Notes: a model not told the origin generated them from the sequence alone. DNA of 64,000 bases from DASXVX01 sp036504075 (GCA_036504075.1 DASXVX010000013.1:1-64000), one strand, 5' to 3'; shown: positions 33,298 through 43,614, counted from the stretch's first letter. Made by a program: numbers and translations.

Positions 33298-35691
33298 ATG
33301 GCAGTAAACCTGGATGATCTCAACCCCCAACAGCGGGAAGCGGTGGAGCACGGCAACGGGCCGTTGCTGATCCTGGCGGGCGCCGGGTCGGGCAAGACCC
33401 GGGTGCTCACCTACCGCATCGCCCGGCTGATTGAGGACGGTCTGGCACCCTGGCGGATTTTGGCGATCACGTTCACAAACAAGGCCGCCGGGGAGCTGCG
33501 GGAGCGCCTGGCCCAGTTGGTGGGGCCCGGGGCGGAGGAGATCTGGGCGTCCACCTTCCACTCCGCCTGCGTGCGCATGCTTCGCCGGGACATCGAGCGG
33601 CTGGGGTATAAGAAGGGCTTCACGATCCTTGATGCCGACGATCAGAAAGCGGTGGTCAAAGACTGCCTCAAGCAGTTGAACATATCGGATAAGCAGTTCG
33701 CGCCGCCCGCGATTGCCGGCGCCATCTCGCAGGCCAAAAACGCCATGCTCGATGTAAAGGAGTTTACGGCGCGGGCCAAGGACTACTGGCAGGGGCAGGT
33801 CGCAAAGGTCTACCAGCTCTACCAGGAGCGGCTCAAGTCTAACAACGCCCTGGATTTCGACGACTTGCTGCTGCTCTCGGTACGGCTGCTGGAGCAGAAC
33901 CCGGATGTGCTGGAGTATTACCAGAACAAGTTCGACCAGATTCTCGTCGACGAGTACCAGGACACCAACAGCGTGCAAAACCGGTGGGTCTTCCTGCTGG
34001 CGGCCAAGAAGCGCAACCTCTCGGTCGTCGGCGACGACGACCAGGGCATTTACTCCTGGCGCGGGGCGGACATCCGGAACATCCTGGAGTTCGAGCAGCA
34101 GTATCCCGACGCCCACGTCATCAAGCTGGAGCAGAACTACCGTTCCACCGGCAATATCCTCGCGGGCGCCTACGCGGTCGTCTGCCTGAACCAGGGGCGA
34201 AAGGACAAGAAGCTGTGGACGGCGGACGGCCCGGGCGATAAAATCATCCGCTATGCCGCTACCGACGAGCATGACGAAAGCTGGTGGGTGGCCGCCGAAA
34301 TCGAGCGCCTGCTCGCCGGCACCGCTGACGGACCCCGGCTTACTTATCAGGACATCGCGATCCTTTACCGGACGCACGCCCAGTCCCGCTCGCTGGAAGA
34401 GATCTTCGTCCGCAAGTCGATTCCCTACGGCATCTATGGCGGGCTGAAGTTCTTCGAGCGCAAGGAAGTCAAGGACGTGCTCTGCTACCTCCGGCTCATC
34501 GCGAACCCGGCAGACACGCTCTCGTTCCGGCGGGCCATCGGGGTGCCCAAGCGGGGCATCGGGCCGGTTTCCGTGGACAAGGTGGTCGACTACGCCGACC
34601 AGTGGAACCTGCCCGTGGCAACGGCGGCCGTGGATTGCAGCCTGGTGCAGGGCCTGAGCGGTGGCTACCGGGCGAAAGTGGAGCAGTTCGCCGCCTTTAT
34701 CGAGGAACTGACGAACCAGTCGGTCTACCTGTCGGTGGGCGAACTGATCGACGAAGTGCTGACGAAATCCGGCTATATGGATGAGCTGAAGGCCGACAAC
34801 TCCCTGGAAGCGGCGGCCCGGCTGGAGAACCTCACGGAGCTGAAGGCGATGGCCATGGAGTTCGAAATGCCCACTGGCGCCGAGGCCGAAGGACAGTCCC
34901 AACTCGATGCGTTCCTGGCCAATGCCGCCCTCATGACCGATGCTGATGCGGTGGAGGCCGGGCTGAACAAGGTGACCATGATGACGCTCCACTCCGCCAA
35001 GGGTCTGGAGTTCCCCGTGGTCTTCCTGGTGGGAATGGAGGAGGGGGTCTTTCCCCACAACCGGGCGCTGGCCGACGACACGCAGATGGAGGAGGAGCGG
35101 CGGCTCTGCTACGTGGGCATGACCCGTGCCCGCCTGCGGCTCTATCTGACCAGCGCCATGGCCCGCTCTCTCTATGGCCAGACGGAATACCACTCGCCGA
35201 GCCGCTTCCTGGAGGAGATCCCACAGGAGCTTCTGGAGGTGGCCGGTGGCCGTCGTCAGGGCTCGGCCTGGGGCGTCGGCACGGCGTCCGCTTACGGTGG
35301 CGAGCGCGCCCCGGCGGCCCGCACGGGCGGGGTCGGGGGCTGGGGTTCGGGTTCAGCCCAGCCGACCGGGGACTGGGGCGCCGCCCGGCCCAGCCGCACC
35401 TGGGCGAACGCCGAGGAGGAGAGCAGCCCGGCCATCGGGTCGTCGGGCTGGGGCCAGACGGCTGAGGCGAAGGAGATGCAACGGCGCGCCCGGAGCGCAC
35501 CGTGGGGGGAGCCGGCGTCGGGGCCGGCGGCCGCGGCCGGACCGAGCCTGGCCGAAGGCGACCGGGTCCGGCATGCCAAGTTCGGGGAAGGGGTTGTGCA
35601 CGGGGTCCGTGGCGACACGATTACCGTTCACTTTCCGGGCGTCGGGCAGAAGCAGCTGGTGGCCGGCTACTTGCAGCGTGTCGAAGAGTAA
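33298..35691 (+). CDS. pcrA: ATP-dependent DNA helicase PcrA/UvrD
   Basis: 797 residues, slightly longer than usual. ATG follows AGCGGAGG. SF1A motifs are in order: QREAV (Q motif), Walker A GAGSGKT (28-34), DEYQDTN (about 218-224), GDDDQGIYSWRGA, EQNYRST, TLHSAKGLEF and VGMTRAR. A flexible Gly/Ala/Pro linker (about 640-755) leads to the C-terminal Tudor-like domain (RVRHAKFGEGVVHGV), which in Bacillus PcrA binds RNA polymerase. It unwinds DNA 3' to 5' in repair and removes RecA or R-loops. In other Firmicutes it is next to ligA; here about 4.5 kb with a signalling pair is inserted between them. Confidence 0.97.
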   Translation: MAVNLDDLNPQQREAVEHGNGPLLILAGAGSGKTRVLTYRIARLIEDGLAPWRILAITFTNKAAGELRERLAQLVGPGAEEIWASTFHSACVRMLRRDIERLGYKKGFTILDADDQKAVVKDCLKQLNISDKQFAPPAIAGAISQAKNAMLDVKEFTARAKDYWQGQVAKVYQLYQERLKSNNALDFDDLLLLSVRLLEQNPDVLEYYQNKFDQILVDEYQDTNSVQNRWVFLLAAKKRNLSVVGDDDQGIYSWRGADIRNILEFEQQYPDAHVIKLEQNYRSTGNILAGAYAVVCLNQGRKDKKLWTADGPGDKIIRYAATDEHDESWWVAAEIERLLAGTADGPRLTYQDIAILYRTHAQSRSLEEIFVRKSIPYGIYGGLKFFERKEVKDVLCYLRLIANPADTLSFRRAIGVPKRGIGPVSVDKVVDYADQWNLPVATAAVDCSLVQGLSGGYRAKVEQFAAFIEELTNQSVYLSVGELIDEVLTKSGYMDELKADNSLEAAARLENLTELKAMAMEFEMPTGAEAEGQSQLDAFLANAALMTDADAVEAGLNKVTMMTLHSAKGLEFPVVFLVGMEEGVFPHNRALADDTQMEEERRLCYVGMTRARLRLYLTSAMARSLYGQTEYHSPSRFLEEIPQELLEVAGGRRQGSAWGVGTASAYGGERAPAARTGGVGGWGSGSAQPTGDWGAARPSRTWANAEEESSPAIGSSGWGQTAEAKEMQRRARSAPWGEPASGPAAAAGPSLAEGDRVRHAKFGEGVVHGVRGDTITVHFPGVGQKQLVAGYLQRVEE

Positions 35692-35694
35692 AGC

Positions 35695-35730
35695 GACGGA
35701 GGCGACCAGTCAGGGTCGCCTCCGTCTTTC
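35695..35730 (+). terminator. Terminator after pcrA
   Basis: GACGGAGGCGACC and its complement form a 13-bp stem, followed by TTTCTGTTC. Confidence 0.85.
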
Positions 35731-35903
35731 TGTTCGGGCAGGTAATTGAGGCGCTGCTCACGAAATTCAAATTGCTGTGGTTTCAGTTGACCAATCTGAC
35801 GTGGCAGGGAGGCGGGCCGCAAGTTGGACACCGGCCGGCTCCATTACTTTGAGCAGTTGAGCAAGTTCCTCAACGTCTGACGCTCTCCTGACCGCAATCG
35901 CGC

Positions 35904-36956
35904 TCAACGGCATTCACGGATAATGGCGACCAGTTCGCTGAAGACCCATTCAAACCTGTCCACCAGGCTGGGGTCGAAGTGGCGGCCGCTCATGCGCACA
36001 ATCTCCGCCGCAGCGTCGGTGTGGGACCAGGCCTTCTTGTACGGCCGGTCCGACGTGAGGGCGTCGAAGACGTCGGCCAGGTGGCAGATCCGACCCGAAA
36101 GGGGGATCGCTTCGCCTTTCAGCCCCTGCGGGTAGCCGGACCCGTCCCAGTTCTCATGGTGGGTCCAGGCGATGGTGTGGGCCATCTGCATCAGGTCGGA
36201 GCTGCCGCCCGAAAGCAACGTGGCGCCGATGCGCACGTGGGTCTTCATGGTCTCCCACTCATCCGGCGTCAGTGGGCCCGGCTTCAGCAGAATGGCGTCC
36301 GGGATGCCGATCTTGCCCACATCGTGCATGGGAGCGGCTTGCAGGATCATGTCGCACTCTGTCGTCGAGAGACCGGCGGCCTCGGCCAGCCGGGCCGCGA
36401 GCCGGGACATCCGGTCGGTGTGCAGGCCGGTCTGGTCGTCCCGGAATTCCGAGGCCAGTGCCAGACGCCGGACCACTTCCAGCTGGCTCTGCTCCAGCTC
36501 CCGGGTCCGCTGCCGGACTTTCTCCCCCAGGAGTCGGTTCTGGTCCGCCAGCTGGTTGTGCAGAAGCCGGACCTCCAGCATGTTCTGAATCCGGGCCCGC
36601 ACTTCGACCACGTCGTACGGCTTGCTCAGAAAGTCGCGTGCCCCCGCCTCCAGGGCCCGCAGCCGGGAGGACTGGGCATTGTCCGCCGTCAGAACCAGCA
36701 CCGGTACATAGGAGTGCGGCTCCAGCGCTGCAAGCTGCGCCAGTACCTGGTAGCCGTCGAGATGCGGCATCATCAGATCCAGCAGCACCAGGTCCGGTTT
36801 GAACTCCTGGTAGGTCCGGGCGGCCTCCCGGGGGTCCAACAGGCTCCTGATCTGCGAATACCCCTCGTTTTTCAGCAGCTTCTCCAGCAGCAAAACGTTG
36901 GGCTGCTGGTCATCGACGATCATGATTCTGGCGTCGGCGAATGCGGGATCGATCAT
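35904..36956 (-). CDS. HD-GYP response regulator (c-di-GMP phosphodiesterase type)
   Basis: 350 residues. The receiver domain (about 10-128) has DD at 15-16, phosphoacceptor Asp60 and Lys in FLSKPYD. A coiled coil links to a complete HD-GYP domain: HTDRMSRLAA, the HD pair in MHDVGKIGIPD, HHENWDGSGYPQGLKG and ADVFDALTSDRPYK. Such proteins hydrolyse c-di-GMP when phosphorylated. The gene lies 12 bp downstream of a hybrid sensor kinase and is certainly its partner. The GYP motif is intact, so activity is likely. Confidence 0.95.
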   Translation of the reverse strand: MIDPAFADARIMIVDDQQPNVLLLEKLLKNEGYSQIRSLLDPREAARTYQEFKPDLVLLDLMMPHLDGYQVLAQLAALEPHSYVPVLVLTADNAQSSRLRALEAGARDFLSKPYDVVEVRARIQNMLEVRLLHNQLADQNRLLGEKVRQRTRELEQSQLEVVRRLALASEFRDDQTGLHTDRMSRLAARLAEAAGLSTTECDMILQAAPMHDVGKIGIPDAILLKPGPLTPDEWETMKTHVRIGATLLSGGSSDLMQMAHTIAWTHHENWDGSGYPQGLKGEAIPLSGRICHLADVFDALTSDRPYKKAWSHTDAAAEIVRMSGRHFDPSLVDRFEWVFSELVAIIRECR

Positions 36957-36968
36957 GAAATATCGCCT

Positions 36969-39827
36969 CTAGGGTTCGGATTTTAACAGCTGATCGACGG
37001 TCATGAGGAAGAGGGGGACGTCCAATGGTTTCGTCAGGTAGGTTCTGAAGCCGGCCGCCTTGCCCCGCTCCACCTCTCTCGGCATCGCCGAAGCGGAGAG
37101 GGCGATGACGGGAATGCGGCCGGTGATTTCGGAGGCCTGGAGGCGTTCCATGACGGCGAACCCGTTCATGTCTGGCAAGTGAATGTCGACAATAATGAGA
37201 TCGGGATGCAGCGAAAAAGCCAGATCGAGTCCCAGGGAGGCGGTGGGGGCGGTCAGAAGCCTGACCGACGGGTACGCGGCGATAATCCGTTCCATGAGTC
37301 TGACATTGGACGGATTATCTTCGATGTACAGGAACGTCCGGGCCACGGCATCCGGCCCTTCCCGCAGGGCCGCGGCGGTCGCGGTCTCGGCGAGGTCGGC
37401 AGCCGGGTCCGGCGCATGGGGCAGGGTGACGCAAAAGCGGCTGCCCACGCCGGGCGTGGACTCCAGGGAGATAGCGCCGCCCATCTGTTCCGCAAGGGAG
37501 CGGGCCAGCGGTAGGCCGATGCCGGTCCCTTCGGTGGTGCCGGCGTGCAGCTTGGACCGGTAGAACGGTTCGAAAACCGCCGCCTGCTCCTCCGAGGCGA
37601 TGCCGAAGCCGGTGTCGGTGACGAAGATGCGCAAGTTCCCGCCTTCCGGTTCGCCGCAGCTGATGGTGACAGCGCCGCTGTCCCAGTTGTACTTGATGGC
37701 GTTGGTTGCCAGGTTCAGCAGCACTTGGTGCAACAGCGCCCGGTCGGCCCAGACGGCCCAGGACGATGGCTGGTGCAGCAGCCGGATCTTGCGCTGGGCG
37801 GCCATGGGACCGAGCAGCGCCAGCACTTCGCCGACCAGCGGCGCGACGGCGACCTGCTCCAGCGACAGCGTAACTCGGCCCGCCTCAATGCGGGCAAGGT
37901 CGAGCACCTGGTTAATCAGCCCCAGGAGTTGCCGGCCGGCCTTTTCGATCTGCTCGACGCTCTCGCCCTGCGAGGGCGTCAACGGTTCCGTCCGGTCCAG
38001 CCGCAGTAGCTGCGAGAAGCCCAAGATCGCATTCATGGGCGTGCGCAGCTCGTGAGACATCTGTGACAGGAACTGCGATTTGGCCTGGCTGGCCCGTTCC
38101 GCCTCTTCTTTGGCCAGTGCCAGTGCCCGTTCCGTCTCCTTCTGGCTGGTGATGTCTGTAAGCGCCACCACCACGCCGGTCACGGCGCCCTCGCTGTTCA
38201 GGAGCGGCTCGGCGTTCACCAGGAGAATGGCCCGCTCCCCGTTCTTGGACGCCACGCCCATCTCCACGTTCCGGACCCGCTCGCCGCTGTGCAGCGCCCG
38301 AGAAGTCGGTCGCTCTTCTACCGGGAAGCGCTCCCAGGTCATCGGGTGGTACAGGCTCCAGGCGGGTGAACTGTAGTCCTTGCCGGACAGTTCGGCGAAG
38401 TCGACATCGAGCAGCCGTTCTGCCGCCGGGTTGAGGAACGTAACCCGGAAGTCGCTGTCCATGAACATGATGCCGGCAGCGCTGGCGGCGAAAATGCCTT
38501 TGATGTGCTCCTGGCTGGCCCGCAGGGCCTCTTCGGTCAGCTTCCGCCGGGAGATGTCCCGCACCCGCCGGATAGCCACAGCGTAAAGGGTGGCCAGCCG
38601 CTGAAGCAGATCCATGTCCCGCTCCGTATAGTCCCGGTCGGCGTTGGCCACGGCGATCTGGCCGACCAGATCGTCATCGATCAGGGACGGCACCGAGAGG
38701 AACCGCCAGATCGACGGCTGGGCCACCGGCATATCGGTGAAGCGGGGGTCGGTCTCCGGCGTGTTGGTCAGAAGGGGTTCTCGGTGTTCCAGCCCCCAGG
38801 CGAGCAGCCCGTTTCCGTCGTCGCTGCTGCCCGCCGGCCGGGAATCCTGCCATTCCGGCGCCAGGATCCGGCGCATGACGAATTGCCCGGTGGCCCGGTC
38901 TTGATAACTGATGTAGCCCCGCATGCTGCTGGTGGACTTCCGGGCCAGTTCCGCGACTTGCTCGCTGATATCCGGCAGCGTGTCCTGCAGCAGCAGCGAC
39001 TCAGAGAGTTTCGCCAGAGCCCTGTTCGCCTGGAGTTCCCACTGGAGTGCCGCTTCCATCCGGAGCCGCTCGGTCATGTCCTGGAACACGGTGACCACGC
39101 CGGTAATGCCGCCATCCAGCATGACCGGCGTGGAAGTGTGGGAGACCGGCAGGCGGGTGCCGTTCTTGTGAATATACACGTCTGACTCCACCCGGTAGGG
39201 CTTGCCGGTCTTCAGCGGCGACATGGTCGGGCAATCACTGGCCGCCACGAAGGCCCCCTCGGGGTTCTGATAGTGGATGAAGTCATGAATCACCTGGCCC
39301 GTCAGTTCAGCGGCGGACCAGCCCAGCAGTTTTTCGGCCTCCGGGTTGATGAACGTGCACCGCATCTCCCGGTCCACCACGAAGACCCCGTCGCCCACGG
39401 CAGTGCTGATGGCCTCGAAATGCCGCTCCCGCCGTTCGCAGGCGTCCAGGGATTCACTGAATAGGAACGTCAGCTCCCCGGCCAGGACGCCGCTGATCAT
39501 GAAGAACAGGACCCGGGTCACCCACGCCGCCGTCGCCTGAACCGGGTCGCTCAGGGTGGCGTGCGGCATCCAGGGTCCCGTGGCGATGCCCGCCAGGAGG
39601 CCGCTGACCAGGCCGCCCGGCACCCGGAAGAGGAATGCCCCGAGCGCCACGGGAACCAGCAGGAGGTCCGTGAAGCCGGCGCTGGTGCCGCCCGTAACGT
39701 AAATCACCAGCGTCCCGCCGGCCAGCGACAGGACGATGAGCAGCAGCCCCGCCACCAGGCGCAGGCCCGCCGGCTTGCGCCAGCGGTCAACGACGTAGAT
39801 CGGGATTTGGGTCCAGGAGCTGTTCAT
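36969..39827 (-). CDS. Hybrid sensor histidine kinase (TM, PAS, GAF, PAS, HisKA, HATPase, receiver)
   Basis: 952 residues from the ATG at 39827, nine bases after AAAGGGG. Three or four membrane helices (about 22-115) resemble a small MASE-like sensor. PAS (130-250), GAF (270-430) and a second PAS (440-560) follow. The HisKA motif is MSHELRTPMNAILGFSQ, with His592. The HATPase domain has GTGIGLPLARSLAEQMGG, and the C-terminal receiver has Asp in VDIHLPDMNG. The attached receiver probably passes phosphate on or acts as a sink, and the HD-GYP regulator encoded 12 bp later is the likely output. The protein therefore controls c-di-GMP breakdown. Confidence 0.93.
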   Translation of the reverse strand: MNSSWTQIPIYVVDRWRKPAGLRLVAGLLLIVLSLAGGTLVIYVTGGTSAGFTDLLLVPVALGAFLFRVPGGLVSGLLAGIATGPWMPHATLSDPVQATAAWVTRVLFFMISGVLAGELTFLFSESLDACERRERHFEAISTAVGDGVFVVDREMRCTFINPEAEKLLGWSAAELTGQVIHDFIHYQNPEGAFVAASDCPTMSPLKTGKPYRVESDVYIHKNGTRLPVSHTSTPVMLDGGITGVVTVFQDMTERLRMEAALQWELQANRALAKLSESLLLQDTLPDISEQVAELARKSTSSMRGYISYQDRATGQFVMRRILAPEWQDSRPAGSSDDGNGLLAWGLEHREPLLTNTPETDPRFTDMPVAQPSIWRFLSVPSLIDDDLVGQIAVANADRDYTERDMDLLQRLATLYAVAIRRVRDISRRKLTEEALRASQEHIKGIFAASAAGIMFMDSDFRVTFLNPAAERLLDVDFAELSGKDYSSPAWSLYHPMTWERFPVEERPTSRALHSGERVRNVEMGVASKNGERAILLVNAEPLLNSEGAVTGVVVALTDITSQKETERALALAKEEAERASQAKSQFLSQMSHELRTPMNAILGFSQLLRLDRTEPLTPSQGESVEQIEKAGRQLLGLINQVLDLARIEAGRVTLSLEQVAVAPLVGEVLALLGPMAAQRKIRLLHQPSSWAVWADRALLHQVLLNLATNAIKYNWDSGAVTISCGEPEGGNLRIFVTDTGFGIASEEQAAVFEPFYRSKLHAGTTEGTGIGLPLARSLAEQMGGAISLESTPGVGSRFCVTLPHAPDPAADLAETATAAALREGPDAVARTFLYIEDNPSNVRLMERIIAAYPSVRLLTAPTASLGLDLAFSLHPDLIIVDIHLPDMNGFAVMERLQASEITGRIPVIALSASAMPREVERGKAAGFRTYLTKPLDVPLFLMTVDQLLKSEP

Positions 39828-40166
39828 CGGTGAGTGCCCCTTTCGCCGGAACTGCACGGCGTACCCTTGCAGCCGGGACGACTGTACCTCCGGGTGACGG
39901 TGGAACCGGGCTGGCGGCGCCGGGGGCGTGGGGGACCAGAATTCGCGGCGGTAGGGAATATGGTATCAGATGCCAGGCAGGTCAGGGAAGAGAGCAGGAG
40001 AGTATTTCGGGAGCCGGTGGACTCGGTTCCTGGTCTTAGCCCGGTGGTATGGGACTGACCCGGTGCCGGAGGTTGTAGGCAATCCGCGGCAGGACTTTGC
40101 TGCCGTTCGTGTTGAAAAGAAGTGCGGTGACAGACTAGAACCAGCAGAGCGAAGGGGGGGCCTCCC
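39828..40166. other. Divergent intergenic region between hybrid kinase and ligA
   Basis: No gene is supported. The region should contain promoters for both flanking genes, but no pair of consensus hexamers stands out. It is G+C-rich like its surroundings. Confidence 0.5.
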
Positions 40167-42188
40167 GTGACCCGGGAAGAGGCTGCCGCAAGAATCACCG
40201 TACTTTCGGCGGACATTCGCCGCCATGAGCACGCCTATTTCGTCCTGAACGCGCCCGTCATCGCCGACTTTGCGTTCGACCAGCTGGCACAGGAGCTGAA
40301 GCGACTGGAGGCGGAGTTTCCGGACCTGCGCCTGCCGGACTCCCCCACCCAGCGGGTGGGTGGCGCAGTTTCGTCGGATTTCGCCAAAGTCCCCCATAAT
40401 CCGCCAATGCTTTCGTTGGACAACGCGTTTAGCGCCGACGACCTGCGCGATTTCGACCGCCGCGCCCGCTCCCTGGTGGAGGGCGAGCCGGTGCAATACG
40501 TCTGCGAACTGAAAATCGACGGCCTCTCCATATCGCTCCGCTACGAGAACGGCGTGTTCGTCCAGGGCGCTACCCGCGGCGACGGCGAAACCGGCGAGGA
40601 CGTGACCCCGAACCTGAAGACCATTCGCTCCGTGCCGCTGCGGCTGGAGCCGGTGGATGGCCGCCTGCCCGCCCGCATGGTGGTGCGCGGTGAGATCTAC
40701 CTGGAAAAGCGCGTGCTGGAAGAGTTGAACGCAAAGCTCGCCGCGGTCGGCAAGCCGCTGCTCCAGAATCCCCGAAACGCCGCCGCCGGCGGGCTCCGGC
40801 AGAAGGACCCCAAGAAAACCGGGGAGCGCCGGCTCGACAGCTTCATCTATACCCTGGTGGAGGCAGACGGTTATACCGTTACAGACCACTGGCAGAGCCT
40901 CGAACTCATGGAGCGCTTCCACTTCAAGGTGAATGAGCAGCGCCGGCAGTTTGGCTCCATCGACGAAGTCATCGCCTGGACGGCGGACTGGCGGGAGAAG
41001 CGCTACGACCTGCCCTACGAAATCGACGGGCTCGTCATCAAAGTAAACGACCTCAGGCAGCGTGAGCAGATGGGCTTCACGGCCAAGTTCCCCCGCTGGG
41101 CGATTGCCTACAAGTTTCCGGCGGAAGAGAAGGAGACGGTGGTCGAAGCGATTACGCTGGAGGTCGGCCGGACCGGCGCCGTCACGCCCGCCGCCGAGCT
41201 GACCCCGGTGCGCATCGCCGGCACCACCGTGAAGCGGGCGACACTTCACAATGAGGATAACATCCAGGCGAAGGATATTCGGATCGGCGATACGGTCATC
41301 GTCCGCAAGGCCGGGGAGATCATTCCGGAAGTGGTGCGGGTGGTGCCCGAGAAGCGGCCGGACGGTGCCGTACCCTGGACGTTCCCGGCCCGCTGCCCCG
41401 CCTGCGGCGAGGAACTGGTCCGGGCCGAAGGCGAGTCCGCCACCCGCTGCGTCAATAACCTCTGCCCCGCACAGCAGTACCGGGCGATTTTGCACTTCGC
41501 CTCCCGGGACGCCATGAACGTCGACGGACTCGGCGATGCGCTGGTCCAGATGCTCCTGGAAGAAGACCTGATTGCGGATGCCGCCGATCTGTACACGTTG
41601 GCGTCCCGCCGCGCGGAATTGCTCGAAGTAGAGCGAATGGGCGAGAAGTCTGTCGACAATCTCCTGGCCGCTATTGACACCACTCGGCAAAATCCGCTGC
41701 ACCGCCTGGTGTATGCTCTTGGTATCCGCCACGTTGGGGAGCGCGCCGCCAAATTGCTGGCCGGTTATGCCGGCTCCATGGAGGCCATCGAGAACGCTAC
41801 GGCGGACGAACTCCAAACCATTCCCGGCCTGGGGCCGAAAATCGCCGAATCGGTCATGGCGTACTTCACGAGTCCCAAATCCCACGAACTGCTCCGCAAG
41901 CTCCGGGCAGCCGGTGTCAACATGACCGGGGAAAAGCAGGCCGGTCCCGTGGAAGGGCCGCTCTCCGGCAAAACCGTGGTCGTCACCGGCACGCTGACCC
42001 GCTGGGGCCGCAAGGAGATCGAGGAGCTGATCGAAGGCCTGGGCGGCAAGTCCGCCGGCAGCGTCAGCAAAAAAACGTTCTTCGTGCTGGCCGGCGAAGC
42101 GGCGGGCTCCAAGTTGGACAAGGCCCGCGAACTGGGCGTGCCCATACTGTCTGAAGCGGAGTTTCAAGACCAATATGGTCCATTCTAA
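40167..42188 (+). CDS. ligA: NAD-dependent DNA ligase LigA
   Basis: 673 residues, normal length, from GTG behind AAGGGGGGG. The Ia domain is N-terminal; adenylation-domain Lys116 lies in CELKIDGLSIS (KxDG). The OB fold follows, then a four-Cys zinc finger (CPAC near 410 with C-x-N-x-LC about 20 residues later), helix-hairpin-helix repeats (TIPGLGPKIAESVMAYF) and a BRCT domain (GKTVVVTGTLTRWGRKEIEE). It seals nicks in replication and repair, using NAD. A terminator follows. Confidence 0.98.
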   Translation: MTREEAAARITVLSADIRRHEHAYFVLNAPVIADFAFDQLAQELKRLEAEFPDLRLPDSPTQRVGGAVSSDFAKVPHNPPMLSLDNAFSADDLRDFDRRARSLVEGEPVQYVCELKIDGLSISLRYENGVFVQGATRGDGETGEDVTPNLKTIRSVPLRLEPVDGRLPARMVVRGEIYLEKRVLEELNAKLAAVGKPLLQNPRNAAAGGLRQKDPKKTGERRLDSFIYTLVEADGYTVTDHWQSLELMERFHFKVNEQRRQFGSIDEVIAWTADWREKRYDLPYEIDGLVIKVNDLRQREQMGFTAKFPRWAIAYKFPAEEKETVVEAITLEVGRTGAVTPAAELTPVRIAGTTVKRATLHNEDNIQAKDIRIGDTVIVRKAGEIIPEVVRVVPEKRPDGAVPWTFPARCPACGEELVRAEGESATRCVNNLCPAQQYRAILHFASRDAMNVDGLGDALVQMLLEEDLIADAADLYTLASRRAELLEVERMGEKSVDNLLAAIDTTRQNPLHRLVYALGIRHVGERAAKLLAGYAGSMEAIENATADELQTIPGLGPKIAESVMAYFTSPKSHELLRKLRAAGVNMTGEKQAGPVEGPLSGKTVVVTGTLTRWGRKEIEELIEGLGGKSAGSVSKKTFFVLAGEAAGSKLDKARELGVPILSEAEFQDQYGPF

Positions 42189-42222
42189 CGGCCCCCACCA
42201 ACCACATTTTTTACCTGGAGGC

Positions 42223-42269
42223 AAAAAGGACGCAGCATTTGCCGTGACAGTAGTGCTGCGCCTTTTTTT
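42223..42269 (+). terminator. Terminator after ligA
   Basis: AAAAAGG-A-CGCAGCA pairs with TGCTGCG-CCTTTTTTT around a 16-base loop; the long T-run is clear. Confidence 0.9.
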
Positions 42270-42427
42270 GCCGGCCCGCCCCACCGCATCAGGCAGCGTT
42301 CAGCGCTCCGGTTTGCCGGTAGAATGGCCCAGTAGCGTCAGGCATAATCATGGCCTGGATGGCCCTTCTCGTGAAATCAGACAAGGTGAAATCATACGGG
42401 AGCAGGAGAAGCCAAGGCTGCAACGAA

Positions 42428-42456
42428 TTGAATGTGTTTAGTGCCCGAATTGTAAT
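42428..42456 (+). promoter_or_regulatory. Sigma-A-type promoter for the oppDF-like genes
   Basis: TTGAAT (42428-42433) and TGTAAT (42451-42456) are 17 bp apart. The leader to the first start codon would be about 155 bases. I see nothing specific in the rest of the 430-bp gap after ligA. Confidence 0.55.
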
Positions 42457-42619
42457 GGTTGATGCCTACACTAGGTGGATCGTTAAACGGTGCGCCGGGA
42501 ACTTGAGCAAACCGGTAGGCCAAAACGTGCGTCTTATTCGCGCACGCACCATCCAAAGGCGTTCCGGATCCCCCGACGACCCGGCTGACGTCAACAGGAC
42601 CAAGACGAGGAGTGAGCCG

Positions 42620-43609
42620 ATGAGCGAGAGGCTGGTCGATATTCGCAACCTCAGGACCCACTTCTACACAGAAGATGGCGTTGTGCCGGCCGTTGATGGG
42701 GTAAATTTATATGTCAAGCGCGGCGAAACGCTGGGTGTTGTCGGTGAGTCCGGGTGCGGCAAGAGCGTCACCTCTTTGTCCGTCATGCGCCTGATTCCCA
42801 ATCCGCCCGGCAAGATCATCGAAGGCGAGATTCTCTTCGAAGGCGAAGACCTGGTCAAGAAGTCCGAAGCCGAAATGCGGAAGATTCGCGGCAACGACAT
42901 TTCAATGATTTTCCAGGAACCCATGACTTCGCTAAACCCGGTGTACACCATCGGCGACCAGATTTCCGAGGCGATTCAACTGCACCAGGGTCTAAATTAT
43001 AAGGAGGCCACCGAAAAGGCGATCGAAATGCTGCGCCTGGTCGGCATTCCCCTGCCGGAGCGGCGGGTCAAGGAGTATCCGCACCAACTTTCCGGCGGTA
43101 TGCGGCAGCGTGTCATGATCGCCATGGCGCTCTCCTGCAACCCGAAACTGCTAATCGCCGACGAGCCCACCACCGCGCTCGACGTGACGATTCAAGCCCA
43201 GATCCTGGAGCTTATGAAGAAGCTGAAGAAGGAACTGGGCATGGCCATCATGCTGATCACCCATGACCTGGGTGTCGTCGCAGAAATGGCCGAACGGGTC
43301 GTGGTCATGTACGGCGGCAAAGTCGTGGAAGAGGGCGACGTCGTCTCCATTTATAAGCATCCGCTGCATCCGTACACCGAGGGCCTTCTGTTGTCCATCC
43401 CGCGCCTGGACGAGGACGTGGAGAAACTGCACGTCATCGAGGGCGTCGTGCCGAACCCGCTGCACCTGCCTGAGGGTTGCCGATTCCATCCGCGGTGCCC
43501 GTACGCCATCGACAAGTGCAAGACCAGCCAGCCGGAACTGGAGCAGGTGGCCCCTGGCCGTTACGTGGCCTGTTACCTGGCTGGAGAGAGACTCTCCAAG
43601 GGGGTTTAG
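42620..43609 (+). CDS. oppD: Oligopeptide/dipeptide ABC transporter ATPase (OppD/DppD type)
   Basis: 329 residues. The ATG at 42620, behind GAGGAGTGAGCCG, opens the conserved ATPase core; the longer frame upstream is not protein-like. Walker A is GESGCGKS (42-49), signature LSGGMRQRVMIAMAL, Walker B LLIADEPTTALD. The C-terminal oligopeptide-type domain has the four Cys of the iron-sulphur-like motif (CRFHPRCPYAIDKC). Together with the next gene it forms the ATPase pair of a peptide or nickel importer. No permease or binding protein is in the window. Confidence 0.95.
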   Translation: MSERLVDIRNLRTHFYTEDGVVPAVDGVNLYVKRGETLGVVGESGCGKSVTSLSVMRLIPNPPGKIIEGEILFEGEDLVKKSEAEMRKIRGNDISMIFQEPMTSLNPVYTIGDQISEAIQLHQGLNYKEATEKAIEMLRLVGIPLPERRVKEYPHQLSGGMRQRVMIAMALSCNPKLLIADEPTTALDVTIQAQILELMKKLKKELGMAIMLITHDLGVVAEMAERVVVMYGGKVVEEGDVVSIYKHPLHPYTEGLLLSIPRLDEDVEKLHVIEGVVPNPLHLPEGCRFHPRCPYAIDKCKTSQPELEQVAPGRYVACYLAGERLSKGV

Positions 43610-43614
43610 TGAAC

